DNA from: Devosia sp. YR412
Lineage (GTDB): Bacteria; Pseudomonadota; Alphaproteobacteria; Rhizobiales; Devosiaceae
Assembly: GCF_900110945.1 (NCBI RefSeq)
Contig: NZ_FOFL01000003.1
Location: forward strand, 351,001 to 415,000
Direction of reading: 5' to 3'
DNA: 64,000 nt
Shown: one piece after another, positions 42,216-51,159 of the stretch
How positions within the stretch are numbered: the stretch's first letter is position 1
How the letters are laid out: each line of letters starts with the position of its first letter
Position numbers and translations under genes: made by a program
Notes under the pieces: model-generated
The model's database searches: none
What the model was told of the DNA's origin: nothing
Seen by the model: the letters and a program-made list of their open reading frames with translations, nothing else

Positions 42216-43046
42216 ATGAAAATCGCTGCCATCCAGATGCGGTCGGGGCTCGATCCCGATGCCAATATCGCTGCGCTCGATCCCATGCTGGCCGAGGCCG
42301 TCGCGGCCGGCGCCAGCTATGTGCTGACGCCCGAAGTCACGGTGATCTTCCCGGAAAATCGCGAGCAGCTCAAAAGCGTTGCCGCGCCCTTCGAGGATCA
42401 TCCGCAGCTGCGTCGCATTGGCGAACTGGCCAGGCAGCACGGCATTTTCATCCATATCGGCTCGCTCGCCATACCGTTGCCTGATGGGCGCTTCGCTAAT
42501 CGCTCGGTGCTGTTCGGACCGGATGGGGCGATCGTCACCACTTACGACAAGATCCACCTGTTCGACGCCACCATCGAGGGCCTCAACGCCTATCGCGAAA
42601 GCGCCACTTATGCCGGTGGCGAGCAGGCCGTGACCGCCGATCTCGGTGAATTCACCCTCGGCATGTCGATCTGCTACGACATGCGTTTCCCCAGGCTTTA
42701 CAACAGCCTCGCCAATGCCGGCGCCAATCTGATCGCCGTGCCGGCTGCCTTCACGGTGCCGACCGGCCAAGCCCATTGGCATGTGCTGCTGCGCGCTCGC
42801 GCCATCGAAACCGGCTCCTATGTGATTGCCGCGGCCCAGGGTGGCACCCACCCCAATGGCCGCGCCACCTATGGCCATTCGCTGGTGATCGACCCTTGGG
42901 GCCGGATCGTGGCCGAGCTCGACCATGACGAGCCCGGTGTGCTGCTGGCAGAAATTGCTCCCGATCATGTCGTGGACGCACGCACCCGCATCCCGGCGCT
43001 GGCCAATGCGCGAAACTTTGCCCTGCCCGTGGCGTTGCAGCCTTAA
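42216..43046 (+). CDS. Carbon-nitrogen hydrolase (Nit2/omega-amidase-like)
   Basis: A 276-residue nitrilase-superfamily hydrolase. The catalytic triad is Glu 40 (LTPEVT), Lys 112 (YDKIHLFD) and Cys 153 (SICYDMRFP). The sequence around these fits the Nit1/Nit2 branch, which cleaves deaminated glutathione or omega-amides. Its position next to glutaredoxin supports a link with glutathione repair, as inference. It starts six bases after grxC. Confidence 0.93.
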   Translation: MKIAAIQMRSGLDPDANIAALDPMLAEAVAAGASYVLTPEVTVIFPENREQLKSVAAPFEDHPQLRRIGELARQHGIFIHIGSLAIPLPDGRFANRSVLFGPDGAIVTTYDKIHLFDATIEGLNAYRESATYAGGEQAVTADLGEFTLGMSICYDMRFPRLYNSLANAGANLIAVPAAFTVPTGQAHWHVLLRARAIETGSYVIAAAQGGTHPNGRATYGHSLVIDPWGRIVAELDHDEPGVLLAEIAPDHVVDARTRIPALANARNFALPVALQP

Positions 43047-43102
43047 GCGATCGACCTATATCTTCGACCGAAGCGCCTGTCGGCGCATGAGTTTTGCCGC
43101 CC

Positions 43103-43528
43103 GTGATCCAATATTCCCTCCATTGCTCCAAAGGCCACACCTATGACGCCTGGTTCAGGAATGCTGCGGCATTCGATGAACAGCAGGCGCGGGGCATTGT
43201 GACCTGTGCCGTCTGTGGCGATGCCGAGGTGGGCAAGGCGCCGATGGCCCCCGCCGTGGCGCGGACCGATAGCGGCAAGATTTCCCTGAGCTCCGGTCAT
43301 CCCGACGCCGTCAAATTCCGCGAATTGCTGCGCGCCTATCGCCAGAAGGTCACCAGCGAAGCCGATTATGTCGGCGACCGGTTTGCCGAAGAGGCGCGCA
43401 AAATCCACTTCGAGGAAGTCGAAGCCCGCGGCATCTATGGCGAGGCCACCCGCGACGAAGCCGTCGCCCTGGCCGAGGAAGGCATCGCCTTCATGGCGCT
43501 GCCGGATCTGCCGGAAGAGCACAACTAG
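43103..43528 (+). CDS. DUF1178 family protein
   Basis: A 141-residue protein of the DUF1178 family: MIQYSLHCSKGHTYDAWFRN with a Cys near the start, then CAVCG, giving three cysteines that could form a zinc site. The middle is helical and charged. It begins with GTG at 43103; a TTG nine bases upstream is possible. Function of the family is unknown. It closes the comF-grxC-nitrilase run. Confidence 0.9.
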   Translation: MIQYSLHCSKGHTYDAWFRNAAAFDEQQARGIVTCAVCGDAEVGKAPMAPAVARTDSGKISLSSGHPDAVKFRELLRAYRQKVTSEADYVGDRFAEEARKIHFEEVEARGIYGEATRDEAVALAEEGIAFMALPDLPEEHN

Positions 43529-43627
43529 TTCCGAGCGCCATTCCCGGCGTGTCTCAAGCCGCAGGCTTATTGCGAAAAACCGGTCCCCACTTTTTCGCAG
43601 CCTGCTCAGTCAAACGGAGAGACGATC

Positions 43628-44497
43628 ATGACCACACTCGACGCAGCCCAATCGGGCACGTTTGCCATTGGCGGCGACCTGACAGTCAACCGCCTCGGTT
43701 TTGGTGCCATGCGCATCACCGGCAAGGGCATCTGGGGTCCGCCCGAAGATCCTGAGGAAGCCAAGGCGACCCTGCGCCGCCTACCCGAGCTCAATGTCAA
43801 CTTCATCGATACGGCCGAAAGCTATGGCCCCTATGTCAGCGAAGAGCTGATCGGCGAAGTCCTCGCGCCCTACGCCAAGGGCTCCATCGTCGCCACCAAG
43901 AGCGGGCTGACCCGCCATGGTCCCGACATCTGGCCACAGCTCGGCCGACCGGAATTCCTGCGCCAAGGCGCCATCCAGAGCCTGCGCCGCCTCAAGGTCG
44001 AGCGGATCGACCTCTGGCAGTTGCACCGCATCGACGGGAAAGTACCGGCGCGCGAGCAGTTCGAGACCATCGCCCAGCTGCAGAAGGATGGCATCATCCG
44101 CCATGCCGGCCTCAGCGAGGTCAGCGTCGAGGAGATCAAGGAAGCCAGCAAATACTTCAAGGTCACCACGGTGCAGAACATGTACAACCTCGTCAGCCGC
44201 AAGGCCGAGGCTGTGTTGGACTATTGCGAGGCCAATGGCATTGGCTTCATCCCGTGGCGCCCGATCGATGGCGGCAATCTTGAATCGACCAGTGCCGAGT
44301 TCAAGGCGATCATGGACAAGCACAATGCTTCGGCCAGCCAGCTTGCGCTGGCCTGGATGCTGAAGCGCTCTCCGGTCATGCTGCCGATTCCGGGTACCGG
44401 CAAGGTCAAGCACCTCGAAGAAAACGTCGCCGCTGCTTCCATTCAGCTCAGCGACGAAGAGTTCAAGACCCTCGACCGGATCGGCAAGACCGCTTGA
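43628..44497 (+). CDS. Aldo/keto reductase
   Basis: A 289-residue NADPH-dependent aldo/keto reductase. The tetrad is visible as Asp and Tyr in DTAESYGPY, Lys in ATKSG and His in LWQLHRID, and the cofactor-binding end [18 protein letters not shown] is intact. It resembles the AKR group often called oxidoreductase YajO/Tas or AKR13-like; the substrate is not known. It is followed by a hairpin terminator. Confidence 0.93.
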   Translation: MTTLDAAQSGTFAIGGDLTVNRLGFGAMRITGKGIWGPPEDPEEAKATLRRLPELNVNFIDTAESYGPYVSEELIGEVLAPYAKGSIVATKSGLTRHGPDIWPQLGRPEFLRQGAIQSLRRLKVERIDLWQLHRIDGKVPAREQFETIAQLQKDGIIRHAGLSEVSVEEIKEASKYFKVTTVQNMYNLVSRKAEAVLDYCEANGIGFIPWRPIDGGNLESTSAEFKAIMDKHNASASQLALAWMLKRSPVMLPIPGTGKVKHLEENVAAASIQLSDEEFKTLDRIGKTA

Positions 44498-44521
44498 TCG
44501 TCCACTTTTCCGTCAATCATC

Positions 44522-44560
44522 AGGCCGGCAGCGCAAAGTGTTGCCGGCCTTCGCTTTTTC
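44522..44560 (+). terminator. Terminator after aldo/keto reductase
   Basis: AGGCCGGCA-(11 nt)-TGCCGGCCT followed by TCGCTTTTTC, 24 bases after the stop. Confidence 0.85.
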
Positions 44561-44763
44561 AGGGCGTTGGTTTGAACCATCTGTAATGTGGGGGGATTAG
44601 GGTCGGTTCGATAGGGAGGGTGGAATCCCCGCTATCGAACCTGACCAAAAGACAATCTTGGCAGACCGTCAGGTGGCTGAGGGGGCGTTTAGCACCAGCG
44701 AAAGCGATTGTCACGCGTTTGTCGTGAACTTGGTCGCTTCCGTTGCTAGCCACGATATTTCAG

Positions 44764-44915
44764 TCGACACCCCCCCTTGAGGGGAGGGATCAAGGGAGGG
44801 GGTAGGCCACAAGTGCGAAACTTGCGGAGCCAGCCCCCTTCCTGCTCGATGACGGACTTAGCGAAGGGCTAAGTCCTATTTCGCTTCCCTCCCCTCAAGG
44901 GGGAGGGTGTACGAC
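44764..44915. repeat. 150-bp imperfect inverted repeat (family B related)
   Basis: Left arm TCGACACCCCCCCTTGAGGG GAGGGA and right arm TCCCTCCCCTCAAGGGGGAG GGTGTACGA are inverted copies. The centre carries a second hairpin, GACTTAGC-GAAG-GGCTAAGTC. It fills most of the 434-bp gap between the aldo/keto reductase and ilvD, in which no gene was seen. Confidence 0.75.
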
Positions 44916-44931
44916 TGAGAGCCCTGAGCTC

Positions 44932-46785
44932 TCAATTCCAAAGCTTATCAATCGCCTGCGTATCGCGCACCGCGCCGCGTGCTGCCGAGGTCGCAAAGGC
45001 CGCATAGGCCTTGAGTGACGTCGTCACATTGCGCTTTCGCGGATGGGCCGGCTTCCAGCCCAGGGCGTCCTGATCGTGGCGGCGCTGCACCAGCTCGTCA
45101 TCGGTCACCAGTAGCGTGATACTGCGGTTGGGGATATCGATCTCGATCGTATCGCCTTCACGCACCAGGCCGATCGTGCCGCCTTCCGCCGCTTCGGGCG
45201 AAACGTGTCCGATGGAGAGGCCCGAAGTGCCGCCCGAGAAGCGGCCGTCGGTCAGCAGGGCGCAGGCCTTGCCCAGGCCCTTGGATTTCAGATAGCTGGT
45301 CGGATAGAGCATTTCCTGCATGCCCGGCCCGCCGCGCGGGCCTTCGTAGCGGATCACCAGCACGTCGCCGGCGACGATCTCATTGGAAAGGATCGCCCGC
45401 ACCGTATCGTCCTGGCTCTCGAACACACGCGCTCGGCCGGTGAACTTGAGGATCGATTCATCAACGCCGGCCGTCTTCACGATGCAGCCGTCGATGGCGA
45501 TATTGCCCTTGAGCACGGCAAGGCCGCCGTCCTTGGAAAAGGGCGTTTCGGCCGAACGGATGACGCCATTCTGGCGGTCCAGATCGAGCTCGGTCCAGCG
45601 GTTAGACTGGGAGAAAGCCTGGGTAGTGCGCACGCCGCCGGGGGCGGCCATATAGAAATTGCGCACTGATTCCGAATTGGTGCGGGAAATGTCCCACTTG
45701 TCGATGGCATCGCCCATGGTTGCCGCGTGAACCGTCGGTTCCTTGCGGTTGATCAGGCCGGCGCGGTCGAGCTGGCCGAGAATGGCGAAAATGCCCCCGG
45801 CGCGGTGCACGTCTTCCATATGCACGTCGCTCTTGGCCGGCGCGACCTTGGTCAGCACGGGCACGCGAAGGCTCAGCTTGTCGATATCGTCCATGGTGAA
45901 ATCGACGCCGCCTTCAAAGGCGGCGGCCAGGATATGCAGCACGGTATTGGTGGAACCGCCCATGGAAATATCCAGCGCCATGGCGTTTTCGAAGGCGGCC
46001 TTGGTGGCGATGGAGCGCGGCAGCACCGAAGCGTCGTCCTGCTCATACCAGCGCTTGGCCAGGTCGACGATCAGGTGACCGGCTTCCTGGAACAGGCGCT
46101 TGCGATCGGAATGAGTTGCCAGGGTGGAACCATTGCCCGGCAATGACAGGCCCAGCGCTTCGGTCAGGCAGTTCATCGAATTGGCGGTGAACATGCCCGA
46201 GCAGGAGCCGCAGGTGGGGCAGGCGGCTTCTTCCACGGCCTGGACTTCTTCGTCGCTATAGTGGTCGTCGGCCGCCATCACCATGGCGTCGACCAAGTCG
46301 AGCGCCTGCAGCTTGCCCTTGATCATCGCCTTGCCGGCTTCCATCGGACCGCCGGAGACAAACACCACCGGGATATTGATGCGCATCGCAGCATTCAGCA
46401 TGCCGGGGGTGATCTTGTCGCAATTGGAAATGCAGACCATGGCGTCGGCGCAATGCGCATTGACCATATATTCCACCGAGTCGGCGATCAGGTCGCGGCT
46501 GGGCAGCGAATAGAGCATGCCATCATGGCCCATGGCTATGCCGTCATCGACCGCGATGGTGTTGAATTCCTTGGCCACGCCGCCGGCAGCCTCGATCTCG
46601 CGGGCCACCAGTTGGCCGAGATCCTTGAGGTGGACGTGACCGGGCACGAACTGGGTGAAGCTGTTGACCACGGCGATGATCGGCTTGCCGAAATCGCCGT
46701 CCTTCATGCCGGTGGCGCGCCAGAGGCCACGCGCGCCGGCCATGTTGCGGCCATGGGTGGTTGTGCGGGAGCGATAGACGGGCAT
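44932..46785 (-). CDS. ilvD: Dihydroxy-acid dehydratase
   Basis: A 617-residue IlvD, the iron-sulfur dehydratase of valine, leucine and isoleucine synthesis. Cluster cysteines are in [10 protein letters not shown] and [17 protein letters not shown]; the C-terminal [22 protein letters not shown] is typical. The ATG at 46785 follows GAGG and gives the E. coli length (616); the reading frame is open further upstream but without family similarity. A long perfect palindrome upstream may be its operator. Confidence 0.98.
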   Translation of the reverse strand: MPVYRSRTTTHGRNMAGARGLWRATGMKDGDFGKPIIAVVNSFTQFVPGHVHLKDLGQLVAREIEAAGGVAKEFNTIAVDDGIAMGHDGMLYSLPSRDLIADSVEYMVNAHCADAMVCISNCDKITPGMLNAAMRINIPVVFVSGGPMEAGKAMIKGKLQALDLVDAMVMAADDHYSDEEVQAVEEAACPTCGSCSGMFTANSMNCLTEALGLSLPGNGSTLATHSDRKRLFQEAGHLIVDLAKRWYEQDDASVLPRSIATKAAFENAMALDISMGGSTNTVLHILAAAFEGGVDFTMDDIDKLSLRVPVLTKVAPAKSDVHMEDVHRAGGIFAILGQLDRAGLINRKEPTVHAATMGDAIDKWDISRTNSESVRNFYMAAPGGVRTTQAFSQSNRWTELDLDRQNGVIRSAETPFSKDGGLAVLKGNIAIDGCIVKTAGVDESILKFTGRARVFESQDDTVRAILSNEIVAGDVLVIRYEGPRGGPGMQEMLYPTSYLKSKGLGKACALLTDGRFSGGTSGLSIGHVSPEAAEGGTIGLVREGDTIEIDIPNRSITLLVTDDELVQRRHDQDALGWKPAHPRKRNVTTSLKAYAAFATSAARGAVRDTQAIDKLWN

Positions 46786-46868
46786 GGGCAAATCCTCGAA
46801 ATTCTCTGGGCCATTATGATGGCCTTGTTGCCCTTTCTTAGACCCATTCCAGAAACGGATCAATCGAA

Positions 46869-46905
46869 ACCGTACCCGCGGGTACGGTAAAGCGCGATGC
46901 ATCGC
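46869..46905. promoter_or_regulatory. Two perfect palindromes upstream of ilvD
   Basis: ACCGTACCCGCGGGTACGGT (46869-46888) is a perfect 20-bp palindrome with a central CG, and GCGATGCATCGC (46894-46905) a perfect 12-bp one. They lie between the divergent ilvD and small hypothetical genes. A central CG is characteristic of LacI-family operators. The regulator is not known. Confidence 0.6.
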
Positions 46906-46952
46906 ATTGCCGCGCCGGGCGTTGCCGCTGCAGTTCAGCTGGGAGCACGGAA

Positions 46953-47285
46953 ATGAGCGGATCATATCGACAGGTTGCTATCGGCGAAGCCACGCCGGAT
47001 GCAGTGACGGTGGGGATTGAAAAGGACGCAGCAGGCGCCATCAAGGCGGCGGTCTGGTGGGACGCGGTGGGCGATGTCGATGCCGACGAAGCCGAGTTCA
47101 CCGATGTGCCTGAAGCTCTCGCCGCCGCGGAGGCTTCTCGCGCTTTGCACGGCTTTGGCGCGGTGGTAATTGCCTTGCAGGATGGCGTTGAATGGCAACC
47201 AGCCTGGGGCACGCTGGCGAACGGACTGACGGACGACGAGGCCTATGAACTGGCCGCGGGCATCGAAACTGAAAGCGACGCCTGA
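46953..47285 (+). CDS. Hypothetical protein, acidic
   Basis: A 110-residue acidic, Ala-rich soluble protein with no signal peptide. It has a possible alpha/beta layout ([20 protein letters not shown], then [19 protein letters not shown]). GGGAG lies eight bases before the ATG. No family was recognised. It diverges from ilvD across the palindromic region and could share its control. Confidence 0.65.
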   Translation: MSGSYRQVAIGEATPDAVTVGIEKDAAGAIKAAVWWDAVGDVDADEAEFTDVPEALAAAEASRALHGFGAVVIALQDGVEWQPAWGTLANGLTDDEAYELAAGIETESDA

Positions 47286-47294
47286 ATGAAAAAT

Positions 47295-47324
47295 CCGCGC
47301 GGCACCTTTTGGGGTACCACGCGG
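47295..47324. terminator. Hairpin between converging genes
   Basis: CCGCGCGGCACC-TTTTGG-GGTACCACGCGG, an imperfect stem 10 bases after the small hypothetical gene. No T-run follows, so termination is uncertain. Confidence 0.45.
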
Positions 47325-47392
47325 ACAAGATGGTGGGTCAGGTTGAAAACCCGCTGCCACATAACCTTAGCGGCACGCCATAAGGTTGGAAA

Positions 47393-48337
47393 TTATTGCG
47401 TCGATTGATCAATTGCGGCGACCCGCTGCCGGGTCATCTGCCACCAACGATCATTGCCCGACATCATGCTGGCGATGAAATAGTCGCCGTGCTCCCAAAG
47501 CGCCGGCATCAGCTCGATGTCATTGCCGCCAGTGCCGTGCCGGCGCAGCATGCCCGCATCTTCCAGCGCTGACAGCAGGTTGCGGATATGGGTGCGCGAG
47601 GTGAAAATGCGCTCCGAGGCAGTCGTATAGTTCAGCGAAACGCGGGACGGGTCGCCGCCGGCCAGGGCCTGCTGCAGATAGCTGAAGATGATCTTGGCGC
47701 CGTCCTGCCGCATGATGAAGGCAACCAGAGGATTGTTCTCGACATCGAGAATGTCAAAGGCGGTATCATGCAAACCGTTGCTGATCGCCCGGTGTACCTG
47801 CCGGTGCAGCGCGTCATGGGAAAACACCGCGTCATAGTCGCGACTGTCCGGCTGCAGCACCGCGAGCGCCCGCATATGGTTGTCGTGCCAGGCATAATCC
47901 TCGGCGATCATCCGTGCCGTCGGCTTGATCAGGCGCACTCGCTTGTCGCCCGGCGCCGTCTGCAGCTCGATCAGCCCGATCTGCCGCATGCGCGCCAGCA
48001 TCTCATCCAGGCTGCGGGCGCTGGCCAAGCCGAATGTCGCGAAAACCTCGCGGATGCGCGTGATCGTGGGCCAGCTCTCCCGCGCCTCGCCGCGCGCCTC
48101 ATAAAGGGCGATGATTAGGTTGAACAGCACGAGCCCGGCGATATCCTGCATCACCCGCCGTATGGCCGGATCCGGGCTGTGGCTCTGCACCAGAACCTGC
48201 ATATAATAGTCGCGCGCTAGGGCCCAGCGCGGATGGGCGCGAATTTGCGCTGCGGAAAGAAAGCTCAAGGCGCGGGGTTCGCTTCCCGAGCCTTCCCGCG
48301 GCGCTTGGCCGGCCGTCGTCAATTGCTGGTCAAGCAA
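47393..48337 (-). CDS. Winged-helix DNA-binding protein, function unknown
   Basis: A 314-residue helical protein. A MarR-like winged helix is visible at about 90-150 (ITRIREVFATFGLASARSLDEMLARMRQIGLIEL, then KRVRLIKPT) and a second one at about 220-275 (TSRTHIRNLLSALEDAGMLRRHG). The TTG at 48337 has GGAGG six bases upstream and is better supported than earlier in-frame starts. Two winged helices in one chain suggest a regulator; neither target nor ligand is known. It has its own gap on both sides. Confidence 0.75.
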   Translation of the reverse strand: MLDQQLTTAGQAPREGSGSEPRALSFLSAAQIRAHPRWALARDYYMQVLVQSHSPDPAIRRVMQDIAGLVLFNLIIALYEARGEARESWPTITRIREVFATFGLASARSLDEMLARMRQIGLIELQTAPGDKRVRLIKPTARMIAEDYAWHDNHMRALAVLQPDSRDYDAVFSHDALHRQVHRAISNGLHDTAFDILDVENNPLVAFIMRQDGAKIIFSYLQQALAGGDPSRVSLNYTTASERIFTSRTHIRNLLSALEDAGMLRRHGTGGNDIELMPALWEHGDYFIASMMSGNDRWWQMTRQRVAAIDQSTQ

Positions 48338-48411
48338 TGCATTCCTCCGCACTATCCCGTACTGAATGGTACAGTATGGCGCGAGAAATTCCAATTAAGT
48401 CATATAATTGG

Positions 48412-48849
48412 TCAGTTGTTGATGCTGATGATGCCCCAACTGGTCTCGGCACAGCCGTCGTCGATGCAGACCAGCGACATCCACAGCGCGCCATTGGCAA
48501 AGCCGACGCCGTCGCTGGTGACGATCAGGTCACCGAAATCCTGGCTCGACAGACCGTCGATGGTTTCCTGGGTGAGCAGGCTGTCGAAATTGTCGACCAA
48601 GTCCTGCGCCTCGAGGATGTCATAGACCTCGCCATTGGCCCGTACGGTGAGCGGATAGAACGCCAGGTCGGCAATGCTGGTCGGGTTGTCGAACAGGAAG
48701 GCATCCTGCAGCGCGGCAAAAGCCTCGCCGAAGGCGTCGGATTCGCCATGCAGGTTTTCGATCTGCGCCAGCACGTCCTCTTCGCTTTGGGCGAATACGG
48801 GCGTGGCAAGCAGGGACAGGGCAACGACGGCGGCGGACATCAGGCGCAT
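48412..48849 (-). CDS. Periplasmic hypothetical protein
   Basis: A 145-residue exported protein with a signal peptide (MRLMSAAVVALSLLATPVFA-QS). The mature part is acidic with a helix then strands (FAALQDAFLFDN, LAFYPLTVRANGEVYDI, FANGALWMSLVCIDDGC), which recalls small NTF2/SnoaL-like folds, but no family is assigned. Two Cys near the end could form a disulfide. It is 62 bases after ubiG on the same strand. Confidence 0.8.
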   Translation of the reverse strand: MRLMSAAVVALSLLATPVFAQSEEDVLAQIENLHGESDAFGEAFAALQDAFLFDNPTSIADLAFYPLTVRANGEVYDILEAQDLVDNFDSLLTQETIDGLSSQDFGDLIVTSDGVGFANGALWMSLVCIDDGCAETSWGIISINN

Positions 48850-48908
48850 GGCGGCTCCGGGATTGTTATTCCCACCCTAGCGCATCTCCTTGAGGCCGTA
48901 CCAAAAAA

Positions 48909-49649
48909 TCAGGCGGTGGGGCGCTCGGCCATGATCATATAGTTGATGGCCATGTCGCGCGAGCGGCGCCATTCGTCGCCGATCGGATGAAACACCACGC
49001 CGGTCTCGGCGGTGACCCTGAGCCCATTGCGGGTGAGAAGCGTCTTGATCTCGTCGGGCGTCAGAAATTTGTTCCAGTCATGCGTGCCCTTGGGCAGCCA
49101 GCGCAACACCTGCTCTGCGCCGATCACTGCGAACAGTTTGGCCCGCAAGGTGCGGTTCAGCGTCGCCGTCAGCGTCAGCCCGCCCGGCTTCACGAGGTCG
49201 GCACAGCTCTTCATATAGAGCGGTACATTGTCGACATGTTCCACCACTTCCATGTTGAGCACCAGATCGAAGGTCCTGCCCTCGGCCGCCAGCGCCTCGC
49301 TGGTTGTCGCCCGGTAGTCGATATCCAGCCCCGACTTTTCTGCATGCAGTTTGGCAATCGCAATATTGCGCTCGGCAGCGTCGATCCCTGTCACCGTGGC
49401 CCCCAGCCGGGTCAGCGGTTCGCATAGCAGCCCGCCGCCGCAGCCGACATCGAGGATGGTCAGCCCCTCGAACGGCCGCATGGCCGTGCCATCGCGGCCG
49501 AAATGGCTCAGCAGGTGTTCGCGGATATAGCTCAGCCGCACCGGGTTGAACTTGTGCAGTGGCTTGAACTTGCCCTTGGGGTCCCACCACTCCTCGGCCA
49601 TCGCGGTAAATTTGGCGACTTCGGCATCATTGATGGTGGTGGCGGTCAT
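48909..49649 (-). CDS. ubiG: Ubiquinone biosynthesis O-methyltransferase UbiG
   Basis: A 246-residue SAM-dependent methyltransferase that methylates both hydroxyls during ubiquinone synthesis. The SAM motif is LDVGCGGGLLCEPL; FTAMAEEWWDPKGKFKPLHKFNPVRL at the N-terminus is diagnostic of UbiG. It is divergent from lysC; this pair is conserved in alphaproteobacteria. Confidence 0.97.
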   Translation of the reverse strand: MTATTINDAEVAKFTAMAEEWWDPKGKFKPLHKFNPVRLSYIREHLLSHFGRDGTAMRPFEGLTILDVGCGGGLLCEPLTRLGATVTGIDAAERNIAIAKLHAEKSGLDIDYRATTSEALAAEGRTFDLVLNMEVVEHVDNVPLYMKSCADLVKPGGLTLTATLNRTLRAKLFAVIGAEQVLRWLPKGTHDWNKFLTPDEIKTLLTRNGLRVTAETGVVFHPIGDEWRRSRDMAINYMIMAERPTA

Positions 49650-49826
49650 GGTGCAGCTCCGTTTGGGCGCATATCACCCCTCGCATGGGGCGCTGGCAAG
49701 GCGACACAGGATCGCGGTTGGCTGTTGATCGCGTGACGGCTTTGTCGTATGTCCGCGCCAGATCAACAAGCGTACCGTCGGGTTCGGCCGGAAACCGGCA
49801 CATCCGGAAAGAGTTCGGGGAATAAA

Positions 49827-51092
49827 TTGGCCCGCATCGTCGTCAAGTTCGGGGGCACATCGGTTGCCACTGTCGAACGTATCCGCCAGGCCGCGCGCCA
49901 CGTGAAGCGCGAGGTCGATGCCGGCCATGAGGTCGCTGTCGTCGTCTCCGCCATGTCTGGCAAGACCAATGAGCTGGTCGGCTGGGTCAATGAAGCCAGC
50001 CCGCTGCATGATGCGCGCGAATATGATGCCGTGGTCGCTTCGGGCGAGCAGGTCACGGCCGGGCTGATGGCCATCGTACTCAGCGAAATGGGCATTCAAT
50101 CCCGGTCGTTCGCCGGCTGGCAAGTGCCAATCCGCACCGATGACGCGCATGGCGCCGCCCGCATCGTCGAGATCGACCCGACCGAACTCGACAAGCGCAT
50201 GAAGGACGGCTGGGTGCCGGTGATCACCGGTTTCCAGGGCATTTCCCCGCATGGCCGCGTCACGACGCTGGGCCGCGGTGGTTCCGATACCTCGGCCGTT
50301 GCGGTGGCGGCGGCGGTTGGCGCCGATCGCTGCGATATCTATACCGATGTGGACGGCGTTTACACGACCGACCCGCGCATCGTGCCCAAGGCGCAGCGCC
50401 TGACCAAGATTTCCTTCGAGGAAATGCTGGAAATGGCTTCGCTCGGCGCCAAGGTGCTGATGATCCGGTCGGTTGAAATGGCCATGGCGCACAAGGTGCG
50501 CCTCTTGGTGCGCTCGACATTTGATGATCCCGATGCGCCCCAGATCGGGCCGGACGGGCTGCCGGGCGTTCCCGGAACACTGGTTTGCGATGAGGATGAG
50601 ATCATGGAAAAGCAGATCGTTTCGGGCGTGACGCTCGCCAAGGCGGAAGCCAAGATCACCCTGCGCGACGTCAAGGATAATCCCGGCGTTGCCGCCGGCG
50701 TCTTTGGTACGCTTGCAGACCAGGGCATTGTAGTCGACATGATCGTGCAGAATATCGCCGATGATGGCGCCACCACCGACATCACCTTTACCGTACCCGA
50801 CAGCGAGTATGACAAGGCGATCAAGGCGCTGCAGAATGCTGGCGACAAGATCGAGTATGGCCGGCTTTCCGGCTCCAAGGGCGGGGCAAAGGTTTCGGTC
50901 GTGGGTGTGGGCATGCGTAGCCACGCAGGCGTTGCATCGTCGATGTTCAAGGCCCTGGCCGACAAGGGCATCAATATACAGCTGATCACGACTTCGGAAA
51001 TCAAGACCTCGGTTCTGATCGATGAGCAATATGCTGAGCTTGCGGTTCGCGCTCTGCATACTTATTACGGGTTGGACAAGAAGGACGCATAA
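49827..51092 (+). CDS. lysC: Aspartate kinase
   Basis: A 421-residue aspartokinase that opens the lysine, threonine and methionine pathway. It starts ARIVVKFGGTSVA with the kinase motif, then TLGRGGSDTSAVAVAAAV and YTDVDGVYTTDPR; two ACT domains (about 270-420) give feedback control. The TTG at 49827 with GGGGA upstream gives the family N-terminus; a start at 49749 would add 26 unrelated residues. ptsP follows in the same direction. Confidence 0.96.
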   Translation: MARIVVKFGGTSVATVERIRQAARHVKREVDAGHEVAVVVSAMSGKTNELVGWVNEASPLHDAREYDAVVASGEQVTAGLMAIVLSEMGIQSRSFAGWQVPIRTDDAHGAARIVEIDPTELDKRMKDGWVPVITGFQGISPHGRVTTLGRGGSDTSAVAVAAAVGADRCDIYTDVDGVYTTDPRIVPKAQRLTKISFEEMLEMASLGAKVLMIRSVEMAMAHKVRLLVRSTFDDPDAPQIGPDGLPGVPGTLVCDEDEIMEKQIVSGVTLAKAEAKITLRDVKDNPGVAAGVFGTLADQGIVVDMIVQNIADDGATTDITFTVPDSEYDKAIKALQNAGDKIEYGRLSGSKGGAKVSVVGVGMRSHAGVASSMFKALADKGINIQLITTSEIKTSVLIDEQYAELAVRALHTYYGLDKKDA

Positions 51093-51159
51093 GCTCCGTC
51101 GAGGGGAGTGAGCCGCGTCCGGTCAAGGGGGGCGGCTTTGCGGGCCGTCTAGGGCAAAG

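Noticed and set aside
44559..44753. 64-residue minus-strand frame before ilvD
   Set aside because: Overlaps the terminator of the aldo/keto reductase gene, no ribosome binding site, no family resemblance.
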